Source of the DNA: Chloroflexota bacterium
Lineage (GTDB): Bacteria > Chloroflexota > Limnocylindria > P2-11E
Length of the DNA stretch: 64,000 nt
Direction of reading: 5' to 3'
NCBI GenBank assembly: GCA_005889405.1
Contig: VBFY01000060.1
Location: forward strand, 18,393 to 82,392
The notes under the pieces were generated by a model. It saw only the letters and a program-made list of their open reading frames with translations. It was not told the origin of the DNA and did no database searches. The position numbers and the translations under genes were made by a program. This document shows, one piece after another, positions 9,966 through 19,471 of the stretch; position 1 is the first letter of the stretch, and each line of letters opens with the position of its first letter.

Positions 9966-10714
9966 GCGCCCTCGGCGAGGGGTGCGAGCACGCCGATCAG
10001 CTCCCGCGCGATCCTCATGCGCGCTGGCGCGGTCAGGTGTCCACCGTCTGTCGTATAGCCGGGCACGAGCGCGGCGATCGGCCGTCCGTGGAGGAGGTGC
10101 AGCTCGCGGGCACCGTCCGGCGCCATCGATTCGGCACTCGCGAGGTCGAACAGCGGCTCCCTCCCCGCGTACGCCCGACGCATGAGACCGTTGAACTCCT
10201 CGCGACGCTCGTTATCGGCGAGAGCCTCGGGGACGCGCCGGAGGAGTCCGCTCACCGCCGCGCGGGCGCCGGCCGGGACCACGGTCAGCGGTGCGGTGAC
10301 GTGCACGAACGTCGCGCGCCGATATGCCTCCCGCAGGCCACGGATCGTTCGGTCGTACGACCGGAACAGCCACGCGGCGTCCGTCCGTGCGGTGATGTCC
10401 GAGTAGCAGAACTTGAGCATCACGATGTCCGCGGACGGCCCGATGCCGCCACGGAGCAGGCCCTCGAAATGCCGCAGCTTGCGAGCGGGATCGCCGTTCG
10501 CGGAGAGCAGGGCGTGCCCGAACGCGCGCTGCGGTAGATAGTCCCCCGTCTCGAGCACACGAAGGGTCTCGTCGCCCTCGTTCGCGGCGATAGCGCGCAC
10601 ACCATCCAACAGATCCGCGCCGACGGAACGGTGCGCGAAGAAGATCCGCAGCCGCGCGAGCCGTTCGAGGTCGCCCTGCAGTCCAGGCTCGCGGCTCGTT
10701 GCCAGCGCGTTCAC
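9962..10714 (-). CDS. SGNH-hydrolase-like protein of polysaccharide loci
   Basis: FFAHRSVGADLLDGV, DIVMLKFCYSDI motifs; operon position. Confidence 0.55.
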   Translation of the reverse strand: MNALATSREPGLQGDLERLARLRIFFAHRSVGADLLDGVRAIAANEGDETLRVLETGDYLPQRAFGHALLSANGDPARKLRHFEGLLRGGIGPSADIVMLKFCYSDITARTDAAWLFRSYDRTIRGLREAYRRATFVHVTAPLTVVPAGARAAVSGLLRRVPEALADNERREEFNGLMRRAYAGREPLFDLASAESMAPDGARELHLLHGRPIAALVPGYTTDGGHLTAPARMRIARELIGVLAPLAEGA

Positions 10715-13389
10715 TCGACACTCCGGAGGATGCCTTCCGTCGGACGCGCGCTGCGTTGGAGGGCGAGGCGAATGGTCCGCAGGTACTGCACTCGCTGACG
10801 CGGCCAGCGGTAACGCTCGTTCCGCGCCGCCGCTCGCGCGACGAGCTGCGCGCGCCGCTCGGGATCGTGATACAGGCTTCGGATACCGCGCGCGAGGTCG
10901 GCCGGATCGCCCGAGTCGAACATCTCGAAGCTGTCGTCGCCGAAGTACGCCTGCACCGCGCTCGTACGCGATACCAAAGCCGGCTTCCGCATGGTGACGA
11001 AGTCGAACATCTTGTTGCAGTGCGTGATGTCGCGGAAGGCGTCGCGTTTCATCGCGACGACACCGGCGTCCGCTGCCGCGATGGCGCGCACGAGATCCTC
11101 GAGCGAGACCCAGCCCATGCTGAACGAGACCCGGTCGTCGACCTGCCGCAGGGCCGCCAGTCGCTCGAGGTATGGGCGGTACGTGCCGCCACCGATCAGC
11201 TGCACCGCGAGCGCGGGGATCTCGTCGCGCAGGAGCGCGACCGCCTCGATGAGCGTGTCGAGCCCGTAGCGCTCCTCCATGGTGCCGTGGCAGATCAGCA
11301 CGAATTTGCCGTCTGACCGCGGCGGCACGGTGAAGCGCTCGGGATCGAAGACCTTCTCGTCCGACGCGTTGAGGACCACGTCGATGCGGCCTTCGTCCGA
11401 CCCACGCCGCACAAAGGCTTCGCGCATCTGCTCGGTGCAGGTGATCGCCTGCGAGGCGAACGCGACGCTGAGCCGCTCGACCGATCCGAGCATCCGCACC
11501 GCGGGGTGCGTGAGCGAGGTCTTGAACTTCGATGAGAAGAATTCCGGCATCGCCTCGGCGAGATGCAGGAGCACCGGCGTGCCGGTCAGCTTCGGCACGA
11601 TCGCCGCGAAGACGAGCGAGTCGGGCGGCGTGTTCACCTGCACGAGGTCATAGGGCCGGCGGATATGCAGGGCGCTCAGGTACGCGCCGGCGAGGACGAG
11701 GAAGGCGCCGTACTCGTAGAGGTAGCGGCGCATACCACCGCGTACGTGGCTCAGCGGCAGGCGACGGATGGTGAGCGCTCCGGTGCGTTCGAAGCGCGCC
11801 TCGCCGCTCCGGCGCATGCAGAGCACGTCCACCTCGAAGCCGTCACCCAGAAGCGCGTCGACCTCGCGGCGCAGCAGCGGATCGTTGTCGTAGTAGAGCT
11901 GCCGGATGACACAGATCCGCGGCGCCCGACGCGTCGGTCCGCCTTCCGGTACACGGGTGCGCCGGCGCGGCGGGACGAGCGTCGCCGCGAGCCGGAGGTC
12001 GTCGATGGGCAGCGCCTGCAGCAGCACGCATCCGAGACCGAAGACCAGGATCCCCAGTGGAGCACTCAGGACGAGCGGCGCATCGGCGAAGGGCAGGAGG
12101 GCGAGACCGGCGATGGCGCCGGCGGCGAGCGTGCGCGCCATGCGTCCGCCGGTCAGGTTGATGAGACCGGGGGGCGCCGCGACGACGAGCGCGCCGAGCA
12201 GGAAGAGCTCCGTCACCGAGGTGATCGCCGCCGCGCCCTCGATACCGAGGATCGGGATGGCGATGATGTTCGCCGCGAAGTTGAGGACCGCGGCGAGCGA
12301 CGCGATCACCAGCAGCCGTCGCTCGAGGTGCAGCGCGAAGAGCGCCGCGCCCAGCACCGAGTTCACGTAGAGGAACAGCAGCCCCGGCGCCAGGAGGCGC
12401 AGTGCGCTCGCCGCGGGCGCGTACGCGGGAAGCGGATACAGCACGCCGATGATCGATGGCGCGAGGGCGGTGAGGAGGACGAACGCGAGCATGCCGGCCA
12501 GCAGCAGATACAGGAGCGTCTTCTCGACCGCCGGCCGGAGCGCCGCGACCGAGACATCGGAGAGGCGCGAGTACATCGGGTAGAGGACCGTTCCGCAGAC
12601 GATCGCCGGCACGATGGACGCGGCGCTGAAGAGGCGATACGCGGCGGCGTAGTGACCGAGGCTCTCACGCGGGGTCATGCGTTCGACGAGCGCCATATCG
12701 GCGTTGAAGTAGAACGTCCCCACGATCCAGTAGAGGCCGATCGGGATCACTGACCCAAAGAGCGCGGTGGTCGCGGCGATATCGATCCGCGGCCGCAGGA
12801 CGCCCGATCCCCGGAGCGCGAGGACCAGCAGGCAGACCGCGAGCGCGGCCGACAGCGCGTACACGACGGCGACGGACACGACGCCGAAGCCCGCCTGCAG
12901 GACCGCGATCCCGAACACCGCCGCGGCGACCCGCTGCAGCGCGTTCGCGATCGTGGGGATCAGGAAATGCTCGTTGCCCTGGAGGAACGCGGCCAGCGCG
13001 CCGGCGACCCCCACGAAGAGAAGCGAATCGACGAGGACGAGGATCGTCGCCTGGAGCTCGGCCTCGTAGCCGAGCACGACGGTGAGCGCCCAGGCGGTCG
13101 GGAGCGCGACGAGCCAGAGGCCGGCGCGCACCGCCAGCGCCGGCCAGAGCACGGTGGCCGCGCCGGCGCCCTTCTGAGCCACCGCGCGCGTGACATGCGT
13201 CGCGACGCCGAAGTCGATGACGATCGCGAAGAACGCGGAGTAGCTGAGCGCGAGCGACAGCTCGCCGAACCGCGCCGGACCGAGGAGGCGCGCCTGCGCG
13301 AGCACGAACAGGAAGGTCGCGATCCACGTGACCGCCTGGCCACTGGACACGATCGCGATGTTCTTCAGGAGGACGCGGACGCTGTTCAT
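10711..13389 (-). CDS. Fusion protein: N-terminal Wzx-type oligosaccharide flippase + C-terminal GT4 glycosyltransferase
   Basis: Single uninterrupted frame; ~440 aa polytopic membrane segment then RRAPRICVIRQLYYDNDPLLRREVDAL... GT-B/GT4-like segment. Confidence 0.85.
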   Translation of the reverse strand: MNSVRVLLKNIAIVSSGQAVTWIATFLFVLAQARLLGPARFGELSLALSYSAFFAIVIDFGVATHVTRAVAQKGAGAATVLWPALAVRAGLWLVALPTAWALTVVLGYEAELQATILVLVDSLLFVGVAGALAAFLQGNEHFLIPTIANALQRVAAAVFGIAVLQAGFGVVSVAVVYALSAALAVCLLVLALRGSGVLRPRIDIAATTALFGSVIPIGLYWIVGTFYFNADMALVERMTPRESLGHYAAAYRLFSAASIVPAIVCGTVLYPMYSRLSDVSVAALRPAVEKTLLYLLLAGMLAFVLLTALAPSIIGVLYPLPAYAPAASALRLLAPGLLFLYVNSVLGAALFALHLERRLLVIASLAAVLNFAANIIAIPILGIEGAAAITSVTELFLLGALVVAAPPGLINLTGGRMARTLAAGAIAGLALLPFADAPLVLSAPLGILVFGLGCVLLQALPIDDLRLAATLVPPRRRTRVPEGGPTRRAPRICVIRQLYYDNDPLLRREVDALLGDGFEVDVLCMRRSGEARFERTGALTIRRLPLSHVRGGMRRYLYEYGAFLVLAGAYLSALHIRRPYDLVQVNTPPDSLVFAAIVPKLTGTPVLLHLAEAMPEFFSSKFKTSLTHPAVRMLGSVERLSVAFASQAITCTEQMREAFVRRGSDEGRIDVVLNASDEKVFDPERFTVPPRSDGKFVLICHGTMEERYGLDTLIEAVALLRDEIPALAVQLIGGGTYRPYLERLAALRQVDDRVSFSMGWVSLEDLVRAIAAADAGVVAMKRDAFRDITHCNKMFDFVTMRKPALVSRTSAVQAYFGDDSFEMFDSGDPADLARGIRSLYHDPERRAQLVARAAARNERYRWPRQRVQYLRTIRLALQRSARPTEGILRSVE

Positions 13390-14900
13390 CGAACTGCCGC
13401 GGGGCTCGTCCGCACCTGATCCCGCAGATAGGCGGTCAGGCCCAGCATCACGCCGAGCACGATCATGTTCCGGCTGTACGTCAGGCCGAGATCCACCGAC
13501 GAGAAGACGACCTGGATCGTGATGAGGAGCACCGGCACGAGGGCGAGCAGCTTCATCTCGGTCGTCGCAAGACGCTTGAACAGCGACGCGGCGACGATGG
13601 CGCTCTGGGAGACGAGTGCCCAGAACGCGACGAACCCGGCGATGCCCGCCTTCAGCCAGACCCAGAGGACCGCGTCGTGGGTCATGTAGCGCCAGTAGAC
13701 GAAGTTCGAGAGCTCCGGAGGCTCTCGCAGGAAGAGATACTGCTGACCCAGACCGACGCCGGTCAGCGGCACCTGCTTCAGCGTGTACGCGATGTTCGCG
13801 TTCTCGAGCTCGCGCCACCAATTGGACGAGAGATCGCGAGCGTTGAGCGACGTCGGATCGATCGCGCCCTTGAGCGCGCGGATCGGCTGCGCCAGCAACC
13901 CCTGTTGGTCCCAGGCGATGACCGCGTAGACGAGGAAGCACGCGAACGCGGAGCCGAACAGCAGGAGCGTGCGGCGCGGCTGTGCCGACGCGAGCAGGAC
14001 AGCGAGCACGACGAATGCCGCGGCCATCGCGATGAACGCGACCCGCCTCTGCGTGAGCAGATCGGTGACGATCACGATCGGAGTGGTCAGGTAGAGAGCG
14101 GTCGCGAAACGCGACCGAAGGCCGAGGACGAATGCGCCGACCGCCAGGGCGAGAAGCAGGTCGAGGAACACGACGTCCTCGTGCGCGGTGACGGCCTCGA
14201 GCCAGATCGGCCCGTTCGTCATCTCGATGTAGTTGAAGACACCCTGCACGGCCTTGACCGCGATGAGGACCACGAGCAGCCGCACCAGGATCGACACGTG
14301 ACGCGGGTCGCGAACGAGATTGACGGTGAGCAGATACGTGACGCACAGGTACAGCGGGCCGCGCAGCTCGGCCAGCGCGGCGCTCAGGTTCCAATCGCCG
14401 CCTCGCGCGATGCCGACCCCCAGGCCGACACCGAAGAACGCGCCGTACGCGAGGATCGGCCAGCCGACCGGGCCGAGACGTCCCGGCTCGTTCGCGCGAA
14501 CGACGCGCCGCAGCAGCCATGCGACGAGGGTGAGGATCACGAGCAGGTCGGCCGCGCTGAGCCGCAGCGGGATCGGGGAGTAGCCGGAGACGTTCTGGAA
14601 GAAGTGCAGCTGCCCGGTGATCGGCTCGAGACCGGCGATCCCCCACTCCTCGAGCAGCAGTGCGGCCGCGAACAGCGCGTACAGACCCAGACGCGGCCAC
14701 ACCAGGAGGACGAGTCCCGCGAGAGCGCCCACGAACGGGAGGACGAAGTACGGAGAGCCCTCCGTCGCCACGACCGCGGCGGCATACCCGACGGTGATGG
14801 CGCCGAGACCGGCCATGACCAGCCCGCGTCTCACCATCGCGGCGCGCGCGAGCGCGTCCGCGCTCCGCCACGCGCCCGTGGAGTACGCCGAGATGGTCAC
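13386..14900 (-). CDS. O-antigen ligase/polymerase-like membrane protein
   Basis: Polytopic hydrophobic protein with large loop; GVGLGQQYLF motif; EPS operon position. Confidence 0.75.
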   Translation of the reverse strand: MTISAYSTGAWRSADALARAAMVRRGLVMAGLGAITVGYAAAVVATEGSPYFVLPFVGALAGLVLLVWPRLGLYALFAAALLLEEWGIAGLEPITGQLHFFQNVSGYSPIPLRLSAADLLVILTLVAWLLRRVVRANEPGRLGPVGWPILAYGAFFGVGLGVGIARGGDWNLSAALAELRGPLYLCVTYLLTVNLVRDPRHVSILVRLLVVLIAVKAVQGVFNYIEMTNGPIWLEAVTAHEDVVFLDLLLALAVGAFVLGLRSRFATALYLTTPIVIVTDLLTQRRVAFIAMAAAFVVLAVLLASAQPRRTLLLFGSAFACFLVYAVIAWDQQGLLAQPIRALKGAIDPTSLNARDLSSNWWRELENANIAYTLKQVPLTGVGLGQQYLFLREPPELSNFVYWRYMTHDAVLWVWLKAGIAGFVAFWALVSQSAIVAASLFKRLATTEMKLLALVPVLLITIQVVFSSVDLGLTYSRNMIVLGVMLGLTAYLRDQVRTSPAAVR

Positions 14901-15049
14901 AGGAACATCTCGAGGACGTGGAAGCTCACGGCGGCGGAGGCGATGACCAGGCTGATCGCGAGCGCCCGGCCATCGCTAACGCGGCCGCGCGTCAGGCCGA
15001 TGATGGCACCGGCCGCGACGATGACGATCGCCAGCCCTGCGTGACTCAT
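14897..15049 (-). CDS. 50-aa two-TM small membrane protein
   Basis: MSHAGLAIVIVAAGAIIGLTRGRVSDGRALAISLVIASAAVSFHVLEMFL; 4-bp overlaps on both sides. Confidence 0.7.
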   Translation of the reverse strand: MSHAGLAIVIVAAGAIIGLTRGRVSDGRALAISLVIASAAVSFHVLEMFL

Positions 15050-15675
15050 CCGACGCGGAAGGCGCCCCAGTCGCCGGCCCGATCGCGGGTCCGGTTGAGG
15101 ATCAGCTGCGGTGGTCGCTCCGCCCCGACCTCGGCCATCGCCCGCCGGATGAGCGCGACTGGAGTCACCGCGCGCCGCAGCACCAGATATGACTGATCGA
15201 CGCTGTTCGCCCAGGGCACGACAAGCGACGGCGCCACCATCACGGGCGAGAGGTCGATCACGACCTTGGCGTAGGTCCGCTCGGCCTCCGCGAGAACGGC
15301 GGAGAGCCGGCCGAGCGGCGGCGGCTCTGCCCCGGGCTGACCGGCGGGAAGGAAGGAGAGTCCCCGTCGCGCCGTGCGAACGATCGCGCGCTCCAGAGCG
15401 ACGCCGTCGCGGAGGCATTCGGCGAGTCCGGGCCCCGCGGATCGGTCGGCGTCCTCGGTCAGAGAGGGATGCAGCCAGTTCGCATCGACCAGGAGCACCG
15501 CGGTCGTCGAGTCGAAAGCCGCGAGGGACAGGGCCATTCCCAGCGCGACCGTGGTCGTTCCTTCTTTGTGAAGCGTGCTCGTGACGGCAAGGGTTCGTAT
15601 CGGCGACGTACTCGCATGCACCCGCGCCGCGACGCCATCGAAGAGCGCCGTGATCGCTGTCGACTCGATCATCAC
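15046..15675 (-). CDS. CpsD/BY-kinase-like P-loop ATPase with degenerate Walker A
   Basis: TLAVTSTLHKEGTTTVALGMALSLA and VLLVDANWLHPSL (Walker A') adjacent to Wzz-like gene. Confidence 0.75.
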   Translation of the reverse strand: MMIESTAITALFDGVAARVHASTSPIRTLAVTSTLHKEGTTTVALGMALSLAAFDSTTAVLLVDANWLHPSLTEDADRSAGPGLAECLRDGVALERAIVRTARRGLSFLPAGQPGAEPPPLGRLSAVLAEAERTYAKVVIDLSPVMVAPSLVVPWANSVDQSYLVLRRAVTPVALIRRAMAEVGAERPPQLILNRTRDRAGDWGAFRVG

Positions 15676-16724
15676 GCCGCTCCCTTCATCGCCTTGGGTG
15701 GTTCGGAGTCGAACGTGAGCGCGGCGAGGGCGCCGCGGAGATCGCGCTTCCCGCGTCCGCGACGCCGAGCGCGGACCTGTGGGATCGATGCCGCGACGAT
15801 CGGCGCGCCTAGGCGCTCGAGATCCGCTTCGCTGGCCACGCTGGCCGTCAGTAGCGTGCCGACGATGATCAGCAGCGCGACCAGGGTGACCGCGCCCACC
15901 ATCATCACGCCGAACACGAGCACGGCTTGCCGGAGGCCACCGGAAGGCTGCTGCTGGACCTGGGGCGCGTCGATGACCTGCACGTCGGTGCTCTGACCGA
16001 GCTGCAGCAGCGTCGCCACGATGGCCGCCCGGTCGATGGCCGCGCGCAGGTCATCCACGCGCGCCTGCGCCAGATCGGATGACGTCCGAAGCTGCTGTTG
16101 GCGGTAGCTGTCAGCGGCGTTGAGTGGCGCCGCGTGCAGCGAGTTGAACTCGTCGAGGTCCTGCTGCGCGCGTGCCGACTTCTGTTGCGCGAGCTCGAAT
16201 TCCTTCGAATACAGCGTCGAGGTCACGCTTGCCGACGCGATGCTCGCCGATGCTGCGCGCTCATCGCGGACTGCCACCGCGGCGGCGACCATCTCGAATG
16301 CGATGGTCGGCGCGGGCGCGCGGAACGACACGCGCACGAGATTGGTCCCGAGCGCCTGCACCTTGAAGCGCTTCCGGATGTCATCGACGTAGGTCAGCGG
16401 GTCTCGCGCCGTCGCCAGGTCCGCCTTGAGAGAGGTCCGGTCGACGACCTCGATGAGGAAGGCCTGGGTCTGGACGAGCTGGCCGAACGCCTCGGCGTAC
16501 TCGCTCCCGGGCGTCAGGAAGTTGGGGACGCTCGGCACGTCGGTCATTACCGCGTGCACCTGCAGAAGCTCCTGGGAGTTGCGCTGCACCCAGATCGTCG
16601 CGCTCGACTCGAAGGTCCCGCTGTACTCGGTATACGCAGCGGCGGAACCCGAAACCGCGAGCACCGCGACGACGGCGACGATCGCCCATAGGTAGTTCCG
16701 GGCCGTGTAAACGTACCGCTGCAT
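15672..16724 (-). CDS. Wzz/chain-length-determinant-like polysaccharide co-polymerase
   Basis: N- and C-terminal TMs, coiled-coil middle, adjacent CpsD-like ATPase. Confidence 0.8.
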   Translation of the reverse strand: MQRYVYTARNYLWAIVAVVAVLAVSGSAAAYTEYSGTFESSATIWVQRNSQELLQVHAVMTDVPSVPNFLTPGSEYAEAFGQLVQTQAFLIEVVDRTSLKADLATARDPLTYVDDIRKRFKVQALGTNLVRVSFRAPAPTIAFEMVAAAVAVRDERAASASIASASVTSTLYSKEFELAQQKSARAQQDLDEFNSLHAAPLNAADSYRQQQLRTSSDLAQARVDDLRAAIDRAAIVATLLQLGQSTDVQVIDAPQVQQQPSGGLRQAVLVFGVMMVGAVTLVALLIIVGTLLTASVASEADLERLGAPIVAASIPQVRARRRGRGKRDLRGALAALTFDSEPPKAMKGAA

Positions 16725-16782
16725 CCCTCAATCCCCCTCAATACCCGTCAGATGGCCGCGACCCGACGCTAGGGGCCAAAGA

Positions 16783-16810
16783 TTGAGACGGCGTAAAGGC
16801 GCCGTTGAGA
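16783..16810 (-). promoter_or_regulatory. Direct-repeat operator (TCTCAA-N16-TCTCAA) and -10 TAGCGT for Wzz operon
   Basis: TTGAGA at 16783 and 16805 (22-bp spacing); CCGACGCTA 11 nt away. Confidence 0.6.
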
Positions 16811-16933
16811 TTCGTGTAGGCAAACACTCGTGCGGAAGCCGTGTTCGTCGCCCTCACAGCCTCACAGCGAGTGAGGGCTTAATACCGGCGGCCCACCTCG
16901 CTCAACCCGCGGAGGGCTTCATAGCGAGCGAGG

Positions 16934-17686
16934 TTGGGAAAGCTATCGGTCTCTCCTGGGGAGAGTTCGGTCATCGACTCCTCACGACGTGGCGCGCGCT
17001 CAGCGCGCGGTCGTGGGGAAGACGGCGCGCCCTTCGTCCAGCCGTTCCCGCCCGGCGTCCTCGTTGGTCGCGGCTGCTTGATCGACGAGAGCGCTCACCT
17101 CGCGGTGCGCCCCGCTCGGCAGATCGCGCACCTGATCCTGCGCATCGGCCGCGATTCGATCGTGCGTAGCGGATCCGTGCTCTATGCGGGCAGCACGATC
17201 GGGGATGGATTCGAAACGGGCCACAACGTCGTCGTGCGCGAGGAGAACCAGATCGGCTCGGGCGTCAAGATCTGGAACAACTCGGTCATCGATTACGGCT
17301 GCACGATCGGCGATCGGGTCAAGATCCACTCGAATTGCTACGTCTCGCAGTTCACGACGATCGAGGACGACGTCTTCCTCGCACCGGGCGCGTCGCTGGC
17401 GAACGACCCGCACCCCGGCAGCACGACCCACCTCTGCATGCGTGGACCGACGATCAAGGCGGGCGCGCAGATCGGGATGAACGCGACGATCCTTCCCTTC
17501 GTCACGATCGGCGAGCGCGCTCTGGTCGGAGCCGGTGCCGTCGTGACGCACGACGTTCCCGCGGGGATGATCGTCGCCGGGAATCCGGCTCGGATCCTCA
17601 AACCCGTCAGCGAGCTCACCTGCCCGCTCGACATCGTCGATCACGAGTACCTCGCGCACCTCCCAGCGGAGGCGGATGCGCCATGA
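16934..17686 (+). CDS. LbH sugar O/N-acyltransferase (WbpD/WlbB-like); start uncertain (TTG 16934 or TTG 17078)
   Basis: Hexapeptide repeats [44 protein letters not shown]. Confidence 0.8.
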   Translation: MGKLSVSPGESSVIDSSRRGARSARGRGEDGAPFVQPFPPGVLVGRGCLIDESAHLAVRPARQIAHLILRIGRDSIVRSGSVLYAGSTIGDGFETGHNVVVREENQIGSGVKIWNNSVIDYGCTIGDRVKIHSNCYVSQFTTIEDDVFLAPGASLANDPHPGSTTHLCMRGPTIKAGAQIGMNATILPFVTIGERALVGAGAVVTHDVPAGMIVAGNPARILKPVSELTCPLDIVDHEYLAHLPAEADAP

Positions 17687-18237
17687 GGACCCTCCGGCTC
17701 CAGCTCGTGCGCTATCTGACGAACGCGCTCGTCGCGCACATCCCCTCGCACACGCTGCGTCGCGCCTGGTACACGCGCGTCGTCGGCATCGCGATCGGAC
17801 GACACAGCTCGCTGCTCATGGGCCTTCAGCTGGAGTTCCGCGGGCGCCCGCGCGACGGACGACCGGGCATCGTCATCGGCGACCACAGCGTAATCAACGC
17901 CGGTTGCCATGTCGATGGTCGCGGCGGCCTCGCGATCGGCGACAACGTCAGCATCTCCGCTGGAACCTGGATCGTCACCGACGAGCACGACATCAACGAC
18001 CCGCGCTTCCCCGAGATCCTCGCGCCGGTCACGATCGGCGACTACGTCTTCATCGGATCGAAGGCGATGATCCTGCCCGGCATCACGATCGGCCGTGGGG
18101 CGGTCGTTGGGGCGGGCGCGGTCGTGACGAAAGACGTACGTCCCTTCGAGATCGTGGGCGGCGTCCCCGCACGCGCGATCGGCCAGCGGCACGGCGAACC
18201 CGGTTACCAGCTCGATCACCGGCCGGTATTCGAGTGA
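17683..18237 (+). CDS. LbH acyltransferase (WcaF/LacA-like)
   Basis: [60 protein letters not shown]. Confidence 0.88.
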   Translation: MRTLRLQLVRYLTNALVAHIPSHTLRRAWYTRVVGIAIGRHSSLLMGLQLEFRGRPRDGRPGIVIGDHSVINAGCHVDGRGGLAIGDNVSISAGTWIVTDEHDINDPRFPEILAPVTIGDYVFIGSKAMILPGITIGRGAVVGAGAVVTKDVRPFEIVGGVPARAIGQRHGEPGYQLDHRPVFE

Positions 18238-18241
18238 CCAG

Positions 18242-19471
18242 ATGAAGGTGCTCGTGGTCACGCCCTACCTGCCGTCTCCGCCGAACACCGGTGGACGGCG
18301 GCGCATGCACGAGCTCATCGCTCGTCTCTCGCGAGCGCACGACGTCAGCGTCGTCTCGTTCGTGGACCCGAGTGGCGAAGCCGCCGCCGTAGAGGCGACC
18401 GGCCAGATCGCGGCGCGCGTGGTCACCGTCCCGAACGGCGCATCGAAAGCGACGGGCGTGGCGAAACGACTCCTGCAGCTCCGCTCGATGTTCTCCGGCG
18501 ACAGCGTGGCGCGACTGGTCTACCGCACGACTGCCATGCAGGCCGCGATCGATGAGCTCGCGCGCGAGGTGCGGTTCGACCTCATCCTCGTGGAATTCGC
18601 GCACATGGCTGGATACACGTTCCCGTCGTCCGCGCCGGTGGTCCTCGACGAACACAACATCGAGTACGACATCTTGCTTCGCACGTCGCAGCACGAGCGC
18701 GGGTTGGTGCGACGCGCGTTCAGCCACCTCGAGTACCTGAAGCTGCGATCCGAAGAGCCCCTCGCCTGGAGTCGCGCGGACGGATGCATCTTCACGTCCG
18801 ACCGCGATCGCGACATGGCGATCGCGGCGGGATGCGACGCTCCGGTCGCGGTCGTCCCGAACGGTGTCGACGTGACCGAGTTCGTACCGCGGCCAACGCC
18901 CACAGGATCGGACATCGTGTTCGTCGGCGCGGACTTCTACCCCAACGCCGACGCGCTCCGGTTCTACGCGGACCAGGTGCTGCCCGCCGTCCGGCGAAAC
19001 GTTCCCGCGGCGCGCCTGGTCGTCGTCGGCGGCGCGGCGAGCGTTCTGCGTGACCGGCCGCGCGCGGGCGTCGAGCTTGTCGGCGTGGTCGACGACGTGC
19101 GCGCATACCTCGCGCGCGCCGCGGTCGTCATCGCGCCCCTGCGCATCGGCGGCGGCACGCGTCTCAAGATCCTCGAAGCGATGGCGATGGCTCGCCCGGT
19201 CGTCGCCACAAGCATCGGCGCCGAGGGCATCGCTGCGGTCGCGGGGCGAGACATCCTCATCGCCGACGACGCGCTCGGGCTCGCGCGCGAGACCACCCGT
19301 CTCCTGACAGATCCCGATCTCGCGCGGTCGGTGGGACAGGCGGGGCGCGAGCTCGTGGAGCGCCGCTACGACTGGGATGTCGTGGCCGGCGATCTTCGGC
19401 GATTCACCCGCACGTTGCTCGCGCCGCGGCGCGCGTATCGACTCGTACTCGGAAGGGAGCGCGCGTCGTGA
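18242..19471 (+). CDS. Glycosyltransferase family 4
   Basis: MKVLVVTPYLPSPPNTGGRRRMHELI..; VIAPLRIGGGTRLKILEAMAMARPVVAT. Confidence 0.92.
   Translation: MKVLVVTPYLPSPPNTGGRRRMHELIARLSRAHDVSVVSFVDPSGEAAAVEATGQIAARVVTVPNGASKATGVAKRLLQLRSMFSGDSVARLVYRTTAMQAAIDELAREVRFDLILVEFAHMAGYTFPSSAPVVLDEHNIEYDILLRTSQHERGLVRRAFSHLEYLKLRSEEPLAWSRADGCIFTSDRDRDMAIAAGCDAPVAVVPNGVDVTEFVPRPTPTGSDIVFVGADFYPNADALRFYADQVLPAVRRNVPAARLVVVGGAASVLRDRPRAGVELVGVVDDVRAYLARAAVVIAPLRIGGGTRLKILEAMAMARPVVATSIGAEGIAAVAGRDILIADDALGLARETTRLLTDPDLARSVGQAGRELVERRYDWDVVAGDLRRFTRTLLAPRRAYRLVLGRERAS

Noticed and set aside
13677-15044. 455-aa plus-strand ORF
   Set aside because: Antisense of the O-antigen-ligase-like membrane protein; composition of reverse-strand artefact.
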